Source of the DNA: Euplotes cf. woodruffi 2 WChen-2021 | Taxonomy: Eukaryota; Ciliophora; Spirotrichea; Euplotida; Euplotidae | Reading direction: 5' to 3' | Assembly (NCBI GenBank): GCA_021441665.1 | Contig: JAGYYN010045509.1 | Span: 1-22,794 of the forward strand | Length of the DNA: 22,794 bases | Shown: positions 17,186 through 22,794 of the stretch, in pieces | Position numbering within the stretch: position 1 is the first letter of the stretch | Layout of the letters: every line of letters starts with the position of its first letter | Program-made: the position numbers and the translations under genes | The notes under the pieces: generated by a model | Seen by the model: the letters and a program-made list of their open reading frames with translations, nothing else | Told to the model about the DNA's origin: nothing | Database searches by the model: none

Positions 17186-19297
17186 TTAGAAGAAGTCAAG
17201 CTGAGGATTTCTGGATTCTTCGTCTTCTTTCTTTTCTTTCATATGGATGTATATGATGACGATTCCAATCACGATCAAGATGATTGTGAGGACCATTCCT
17301 ACAAGCAAGAACGAGTCTGTTGGATTGATCAAAAGTTGAATTGCCCACTTTGACGAATACAGGTCGTAAACACCAATAAACAAGTTTGAATTCGGGATAA
17401 TAGGACTCCATGATGTCTGCTGGACTTTTAGTCCGATCGGTTCGCTATTAGCACCGTATTCCTGAATGTAGTAGGTTAGAGTGAAGTCTTCAATGTAGTT
17501 GTTTGATCTACCAATCACATACGCAGCAACAGGAGACTCAAGAGCTCCGAAGGATGTCCTGGTAATCTGATTTGCTACAAAAGGAAACTTAGAGTCGCTC
17601 AATGTCGTGTAGATTCCTCTGACACAGGCCCCGTAGACTTTACTGCCGAAATTTCCCGACCCAGCTGTGTATATCGAAGAACTGATGTAATAGCTATCTT
17701 TCGAGTAGTTGTTGTAGAATGTTGCTAATGCTGACTTGCCATTTGAAGCTTGGTATACAATTACAAAGTCTGCTCTTCCGTTGTCATCGAAGTCTAGTGA
17801 AAACCCGTATTGTGTATTTTCATATTTGTTAATTAGGTCGTAGTCGCTTGAAACCTCTAAATATCTATGGCTACAAGATGTCGCGATTGTGCTTGATGGA
17901 TTATTTGAGCACGGGGAGTTGATAAGCACAACTGTCTTCCTTCCACCACTTGTAGTTGAAACTGTAGTGATAATATCCGGGTAGCCGTCAGTGTCAAGAT
18001 CTCCAACTCTGAGCTGTCCAGGTATCATTGATGCGTAATTTGTGTCTGTGTAAAGCGACGAAGCATCACTTATTAACGAGACATCAGGAGTCGATGAGAA
18101 CAGTACGTAGTCTTTAAAATAATCTGCCTGAGTATTCTTGTCTACCGTCGGTAGTGCTTTTCACAGATTATCAGCACTTGCTGAATTGGCGCCTCTAATA
18201 TTGAAAAATAATTGAATTGCATTTTTCTCTTTATCGTAGTATGCTTTATCTAAAGCTGCGTTATTGTCGAAATCAGCAAACACTGGTGAAGTTAACTTTT
18301 TGACTGCGAGATTTTCAGAAGTAACCAATCAGTACTTCAAAGATTCTGTCGTATCGGTCACATACTTTGTTGCAATCATCGTCAGGCCGTAAGTAAAGCT
18401 ATTCTCTGGGTCTGTGGCGGTCATAAAGACATCAGCGATGCAGTCTGAGTTCAAATCCAGTATCGATGAGTAATTTGGGTAAGAAAGATGCAGCTCTGCT
18501 TTATTTGGAATACTTTGACACCCATTTGTCTCGATTACGTAGTTTTCGAAAAATGACTGAGTGCTACTATTGAACGTTTCAGTATTACTATTAAACAATG
18601 ACACTTGAATATTTTTAGTGGTACTTGAAGATGCAGGGGAAAACACAATATCTGTATACGAGTCACCATTCACATCGATAAATAATGGCTGACTGCCTTT
18701 TAAAAGTTGGAAGTAATCCAGAGCTAAAGCCTCGTTACTATCGCTATTCACATCAGCGAGAATATTGATGTGTTCGTGGCTTGGATTCTCAGTACACAAC
18801 ACAGCAATTTTGTATTTCTTTGTCGGGATGACATAAGCAGCTCCGACTTTGCAAGTCCCCATATCAAGTGTTTTTGAGCTCGAGTAGTCCATGCTATCTT
18901 TGGTGTAGTAGTGTATTGTTAAATACCTTTTGTCGTCAGAGACAGTGATAATGTCAGTGTGCTTGTTATCGTCAATGTCTCCAAGTCCAATCACAGTCAG
19001 TCCATTGAACAATGAGACTCCAACTGAATCAGTCGCCGATTGGATACCAATGTCAACTTCGTAGAGTCCATCTGACATGTAGTTCCAAGGCCAGATCGAG
19101 TGGAAGTCTTTAATTTGTGTTGCGCTACTCGAGCAAATCAACATTAAGAGTACAACTAGTAATGCTGACTTCTTGCTGACTGCAAGCTTACTTGCAACTT
19201 TATTTCTTACATCAGAGGAGCTTGACTTAAGGTATGTGCTGTCAAGATTATTTGCTCTTGATTGCTTCCGACTGCTTTGGGTTCAAAGCGCTTCCAT
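17186..19297 (-). CDS. ITFG1: ITFG1/LINKIN (TIP)-type FG-GAP repeat membrane protein, 703 aa
   Basis: Single-pass surface protein with integrin-alpha-like beta-propeller repeats; animal LINKIN works in cell adhesion and binds tubulin/RUVBL proteins. Start ATG 19297-19295; stop TAA 17188-17186. Seven Ca-binding DxDxxxxxD-like loops: residues ~107 (DIDDNKHTD), 182 (DVNSDSNEA), 208 (DVNGDSYTD), 281 (DLNSDCIAD), 343 (DFDNNAALD), 433 (DLDTDGYPD) and 502 (DFDDNGRAD). SWSPIIPNSNLFIGVYDLY matches the ITFG1 SWSQIIPNAQLVV block. Transmembrane helix 663-685 precedes a short charged tail (KEKKEDEESRN), as in ITFG1. The hydrophobic N-terminal segment (SALLVVLLMLICSSSA, about 44-59) sits unusually far in for a signal peptide. 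No intron or shift; TGA = Cys at 19285, 18331 and 18163. Confidence 0.9.
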
Positions 19298-19838
19298 TTT
19301 AGAACAAATTAGTTATTATATTTTCATCCGATTTTTATATAAAACAGCGAAGATAGTTAAAATATGAATGAAAAATAAATAAAAATTCAACTTTAATGTA
19401 TTTTTACTTTTGTGTACTATCTGTATTGTTTAACTAGTTATTCATTTAATTTTTTTTATTAATATCTTTAATACTTTGATGAAACTCAAAACTATGATTA
19501 CTATTATATATTTAATTAATGATGCTTTTAAACTTCGATAAAAGATATGACAAATGAATTTTTATTTTTGCAATATACAACATTTTGTATACTTTAATTT
19601 TCCAAAACTTGAGCAAAAATATAACTCAACATCTCCAAATACTGATAAATTTTTTAATTAAAACTAATAATACTGAAGTTTAATATTCAAATTTAAATTT
19701 TAAATTTCGCAAGAAAAGTAAGTCTCCAAATTCTCATGCCGTAGTAGATTATAAATAAACTTGTTGTTAAACTCCTTGCACCACAAATGATTGGGTTTCA
19801 AAACTCATTTGATTGCATCACTATTAACTCTATAGCAG
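19298..19838. other. AT-rich divergent intergenic region
   Basis: The 541 bases between the start codons of ITFG1 (minus) and the phosphatase (plus) are very AT-rich with short homopolymer runs and many stops in all frames. It should contain both promoters. No tRNA, repeat array or conserved exon could be found. Confidence 0.65.
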
Positions 19839-20972
19839 ATGTCTACAAAGTTAATCAACAATTTGCACAGATTTCTTGAAGATGAGACAATCGGTAAACA
19901 ACACAATACCAAAGGTAATTAATTTTTGCTATTTTATGTCTGAACTAAATAAAAATTATTATATCTGCGGTGTTGAAATACCACCACATGGAATAAAACT
20001 CTAGTGGTAAATATAAACATCGGTGATTTTAAATATCATCTAAAATTCAAATTCTAGGTACATAAGTTCGCTCGAATCATAATAATGATAATATAGAGAA
20101 AGAGAATGAAAAGTCAGTCAACGAGTCAAGCAAATTTATTAACACTCTTTCGCTAGCTGATAACTCAGTATTCCCAGCGACCGAAATCAGCTCGCTGCAT
20201 ATGAAAGAAACGCCAAAATTCGAGGACAACGTGATGCAGAATATATTTTCAAACTTCAGCGTGAACGAAGGAAGGAAAGAATCAAAAAAGCGACGTAATA
20301 CAAGATCCAAAAGGAAAGGAAAATAAAATCATCAAGCAGCTGATTTACAAAGAAACCGGCGGTTTTTTGCCGCTGCAAAAAGACAGCTGAAAGAAGACAT
20401 TAATCCTCGATATGGATGAGACGCTGATTCATACTGACTTTAGCCCGAGCTTTCACTACGAAAATATCCTCGAGGTGATGCTCGACGGCGACAGGACGAC
20501 TGTGTATTTGTCTATCAGGCCTGGAGTCAACGAGTTTCTGGAGCAGATGCAGCAGTACTATGAACTGGTGCTGTTCACAGCTTCAGTTTCATCGTATGCT
20601 TCCCCAATCCTGAACTTGATCGACCCGCAAAGAAAAATATCGCATAAGCTGTTTCGACAACACTGCAAAGCAGTCAACGGAACGTATATTAAAGATCTAA
20701 GCAGAGTTGGCAGAAACCTCAAAGATGTGATTTTAGTTGACAATTTGCCGATTTGATATATTTTACAGCAAGAAAATGGAATCCCAATTAAAAGCTGGTA
20801 AACTATAGGTTTTGATGACTCATTATTTTTGATCATTTAAAAATACAACTTTCCTCGCTTATTTTTATTATTCAGGATGGGCAATGATCGAAGTGATAAT
20901 GAACTGATGAAACTCTCTAAAATACTAGAAAAATTAGCAAAGAAAAGCGATGTTAGAAAGTATATAAAATAA
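19839..20972 (+). CDS. SCP/FCP1-family (CTD small phosphatase-like, HAD) protein phosphatase
   Basis: HAD-superfamily Ser/Thr phosphatase of the NLI-interacting/CTD-SCP type, whose members dephosphorylate RNA polymerase II CTD or other nuclear substrates. Start MSTKLINNLHRFLEDETIGK. Introns: 19915-20066 (AG at 20066 keeps phase) and 20798-20875. One AAA-TAA +1 shift at 20321. The catalytic motif LDMDETLIHTD (DxDxT) has its nucleophile near residue 140. It is followed by YLSIRPGVNEFLEQMQQYYE, LVLFTASVSSYASPILNLID, the KLFRQHC segment, and VILVDNLPIC (TGA = Cys at 20754) with ENGIPIKSW. After the second intron MGNDRSDNELMKLSKILEKL and DVRKYIK complete the usual domain end. Predicted ~300 aa to AAA-TAA at 20967-20972; it may continue (see next entry). 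The N-terminal ~110 residues are low complexity. Confidence 0.88.
20321..20326 (+). other. +1 frameshift site AAA-TAA in the phosphatase gene
   Basis: NTRSKRKGK reaches AAA-TAA; a +1 shift continues KIIKQLIYKETGGFLPLQKD into KKTLILDMDETL. The downstream frame is the conserved HAD domain, and the upstream frame leads back to the start codon. Confidence 0.88.
20967..20972 (+). other. AAA-TAA: phosphatase stop or another +1 shift
   Basis: The SCP domain ends naturally at DVRKYIK, followed by AAA-TAA. A +1 shift would continue KFVKTEKESQLDYV to a GT at 21014, phase-compatible with coding DNA beyond. A 33-nt GT-AG splice from 20959 gives another continuation. The sequence alone cannot choose. Confidence 0.5.
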
Positions 20973-22522
20973 ATTTGTCAAAACTGAAAAAGAATCACAG
21001 TTGGACTATGTCGGTAAGTATTTGATTTAAATTTCTCTTTTTATTTTTTAATTCGATTATTAATTTAGACTTCAAAAAAGCAAAGTTCATTCTTTCTACT
21101 GACTACAAGCGGAAGAGGAGTTGAAAAAGATCAAGGACAAAGAAGATAAGGAGCCTGAGCAACAATCTTAAAGTTCAGAGCTTTTCAAAATCAGTCGAGA
21201 TTAATATACGTAAGCAGTCTATCTCAATCGCAATCTTAATCCAACCGCAAGTGTGCTAATATTTATTAGGAGACAAAGCAGATTGCAGCGATATAAATCA
21301 TGTTCAAATTCGGTCAGAAACTGGACGGGCTAATTGCTCGCAAAATCTCGGTAAAATCCTGTACTCCGCAGAGCCAACAAGAAAGTCAGAAAAGTCGCTT
21401 AAGTCTCAGAAGAAATAGATTAGGAATTGAGCTGCGGAGCTGTGACTTTTCAAAGCTAAAAGGTGCAAATCAGGAAAGTTGCAAGACCGGGTATAACTCC
21501 AATCACATTCGAGGGATGTACTGAGCCAACCCGGTAAAACATAAGGTAGATTTATTTCAGCTGATACAGCTAGTGATTTACTACATAATTACAATAGAAA
21601 GTAAAGAGCAGCAAAGGTCGATCAACTGAAAAATCAGCAAAGGATTCGAAGCACTTAAGAAACACATACAGCAATTATTTAGAAAACAACCTCGGCAAGC
21701 CTTTTAACAACGGCCAGAGGTAAGCCGCAGTTTTGCATTTGGATAAAGTCATTATAGAAACGAGCAGTGCAACTTTAAAAATAACATCAACAAGAATAAA
21801 AACCACAGCTCGAAAATTGAATTTGATGAAAAGGCTTTGAGGTAAAGTAGTTATTAGCGATAATTAACTAGCAAAGCTTACAATGAGTTTATGAACGGTA
21901 AAAGCGTAAATAAATGCATCGATGATGGTGAAAGCAATAATGATAATGAAAACGGTAACCCTGCTGCTTTGAGATTTTAGAACCTTACTTTGACGCGAAC
22001 AATCCAAAGAACCCAGCTAGCATCCCCAGCTCTTTTAACTCAAAAGTAAATACAAAGAAGCTAAAAATCTAGAATATCAAGAAAAACTCAAGAAACCTAA
22101 AAGCTGAAGCCCACGAGCGAGAAATGTCGCAAAAGTACTCGAATCGAAGCAGGAAGCTTTCAAGAGGTGAAACTAAAAGCGACTTTGAATTATTCAAAAG
22201 GCAAGCCCTGCTTTTGCAGCGACTAACCAGCGATATATAGCCAGAAACATGAGAGGAGATATAGCGATATTACAAATAAATCAAGTTCATATTTCCGATG
22301 TAAGCTTTCACTGCTTATCGCATAGACACTCAAAAAGAAGTCAAACAAATCAGGAAGGCCTCACTGAACAACAAGACCACAGCGTGAATGAATAAAATAG
22401 CAAATGAGATTATCAAAGGCGAGTGGATCAGCCACTGAATTAACCAACGATATCCTGAGTACAGGAATCTTTCGAATCTTTCAAAAGCATTTAAAAATTG
22501 CTTTGATAAAGAGCAGTTTTAA
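20973..22522 (+). CDS. Coding tract of unknown function: phosphatase extension or separate gene
   Basis: Not recognised. From about 21300 to TAA 22520-22522 exons chain without phase conflict. Introns: 21534-21560, 21573-21597, 21720-21757, 21842-21871, 21955-21980, 22046-22072 and 22300-22325 (25-38 nt), with an ATA-TAG +1 shift at 22235-22240. Sample segments: RLGIELRSCDFSKLKGANQE; KHLRNTYSNYLENNLGKPFN; EPYFDANNPKNPASIPSSF; KAEAHEREMSQKYSNRSRKL; NEIIKGEWISHCINQRYPEY. The composition is Asn/Ser/Lys-rich, without a known domain. A local ATG at 21300 (MFKFGQKLDGLIARKIS) could start a separate gene. Alternatively another frame across 21270-21412 leads by AAA-TAG at 21413 into the same exon. The stretch 20973-21290 also looks coding in two competing frames (e.g. 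LQAEEELKKIKDKEDKEPEQ). Confidence 0.55.
21413..21418 (+). other. Candidate +1 frameshift AAA-TAG
   Basis: The frame RDKADCSDINHVQIRS...SLKSQKK ends AAA-TAG, and +1 gives RLGIELRSCDFSKL. That downstream frame is also open from ATG 21300, so the shift is needed only if translation arrives from upstream. Confidence 0.4.
22235..22240 (+). other. Candidate +1 frameshift ATA-TAG
   Basis: LLLQRLTSDI reaches ATA-TAG; a +1 shift continues SQKHERRYSDITNKSSSYFR and joins intron 22300-22325 in phase. The codon before the stop is ATA, not AAA. Confidence 0.6.
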
Positions 22523-22610
22523 TTTGAGCTCAGAATAACAGACAAACATTAAGGCTCTTGATTTTTAAGTAAATTTTCAACAGTGCATTCAGACGCAGCT
22601 ATAAAACAAC

Positions 22611-22637
22611 AGTTATTTTTTTATTTAAAAAATAACT
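22611..22637. repeat. Perfect 11-bp inverted repeat in an intergenic spacer
   Basis: AGTTATTTTTT (22611-22621) pairs perfectly with AAAAAATAACT (22627-22637) around a 5-nt loop. It lies between the stop at 22522 and the next start at 22678. It could mark a 3' end or promoter, but AT-rich palindromes arise easily here. Confidence 0.5.
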
Positions 22638-22677
22638 AATTATAAAATATTATTGAAAAAAATAAAGTTTAACAATA

Positions 22678-22794
22678 ATGCTCAACGCTCTTTCAGTCCA
22701 GAAGAAAATGGTCAGGAAGATGAATGAAAAATAATGCCGCTATGATTTTAAACAAAGAAATCGAGCAAGATATCGAATACTACAAGAAGAAAAT
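22678..22794 (+). CDS. 5' end of an unidentified gene (partial, cut by the window edge)
   Basis: ATG at 22678 opens MLNALSVQKKMVRKMNEK, reaches AAA-TAA at 22729-22734, and with a +1 shift continues NAAMILNKEIEQDIEYYKKK to the edge. Both halves are amphipathic and charged, like a coiled-coil or helical domain. No family is recognised from 39 residues. The upstream spacer (22523-22677) is AT-rich. Confidence 0.65.
22729..22734 (+). other. +1 frameshift site AAA-TAA, 18 codons after the start
   Basis: ATG AAT GAA AAA TAA, then +1 into AAT GCC GCT ATG. An unshifted product would be only 18 residues, so nearly the whole protein would depend on the shift. An ATG at 22741 gives a possible alternative start in the shifted frame. 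Confidence 0.65.

Noticed and set aside
19775-19830. Possible tRNA T-arm (GGTTTCAAAACTC)
   Set aside because: No matching acceptor, D or anticodon stems can be drawn around it.
20806-20822. Alternative exon in the phosphatase intron giving GFDDS after the SW motif
   Set aside because: It resembles the usual SCP sequence SWFDD but needs removal of a 9-12 nt piece, and the frame soon stops; the 20798-20875 intron gives a complete, phase-correct domain end.
66-22794. Reading the broken ORFs as pseudogenes or as many small genes
   Set aside because: Breaks are TAA/TAG with a consistent +1 (rarely +2) resumption or GT-AG introns, and conserved proteins continue without loss. This is normal Euplotes gene expression, not decay.

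Overview
This window is nuclear DNA from a ciliate of the genus Euplotes, most likely one end of a macronuclear chromosome. Three independent signals say so. (1) It opens with a C4A4-type telomeric repeat (1-13), the Euplotes/hypotrich kind. (2) Conserved proteins run straight through in-frame TGA codons, and in the PRPF6 homologue at least four of these fall where human PRPF6 (recalled) has cysteine, so UGA = Cys (Euplotes code, NCBI table 10). (3) Conserved reading frames are interrupted by TAA/TAG, usually directly after AAA, and resume one base later. This is the Euplotes +1 programmed ribosomal frameshift. Most genes also carry very short GT-AG introns (about 23-60 nt). An ordinary ORF scan therefore shatters nearly every gene here; the gene models below were rebuilt by hand from codon phase, splice sites and family motifs.

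Layout, left to right: telomere; a tubulin tyrosine ligase-like (TTLL) glutamylase on + (66-4431); a short coiled-coil protein on - (4777-5639), convergent with it; a divergent 402-nt spacer; an unrecognised ~858-aa protein with a coiled-coil N-terminal half on + (6042-8879); the spliceosomal U4/U6.U5 protein PRPF6/Prp6 on + (9055-11937); a calcyphosin-like EF-hand protein on + (12132-13685); convergent with it, a CEP131/AZI1 homologue on - (13796-17069); upstream of that on the same strand, an ITFG1/LINKIN-type FG-GAP membrane protein (17186-19297); a divergent 541-nt AT-rich spacer; an SCP/FCP1-type (HAD, DxDxT) phosphatase on + (19839-20972) followed by a coding-like tract to 22522 that is either its C-terminal extension or a separate gene; and the first ~39 codons of another gene (22678 to the edge). 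There is no telomere at the right edge, so the chromosome continues.

Functionally, TTLL (axonemal/basal-body tubulin modification), CEP131 (centriolar satellite/basal body) and perhaps the EF-hand protein point to cilia, an unusual concentration on one molecule. PRPF6, ITFG1 and the phosphatase are unrelated housekeeping genes. No virus-like element, transposon, rRNA, tRNA or CRISPR array was seen.

The most interesting points are: a 134-bp insert in PRPF6 bounded by a 10-bp direct repeat, whose exact removal restores the invariant GRGATGF motif but which has no matching GT-AG boundaries; two apparent +2 frameshifts whose landing sites coincide with or abut an AUG; and a CEP131 gene that uses AAA-TAA twice as a shift signal and once as its real stop.
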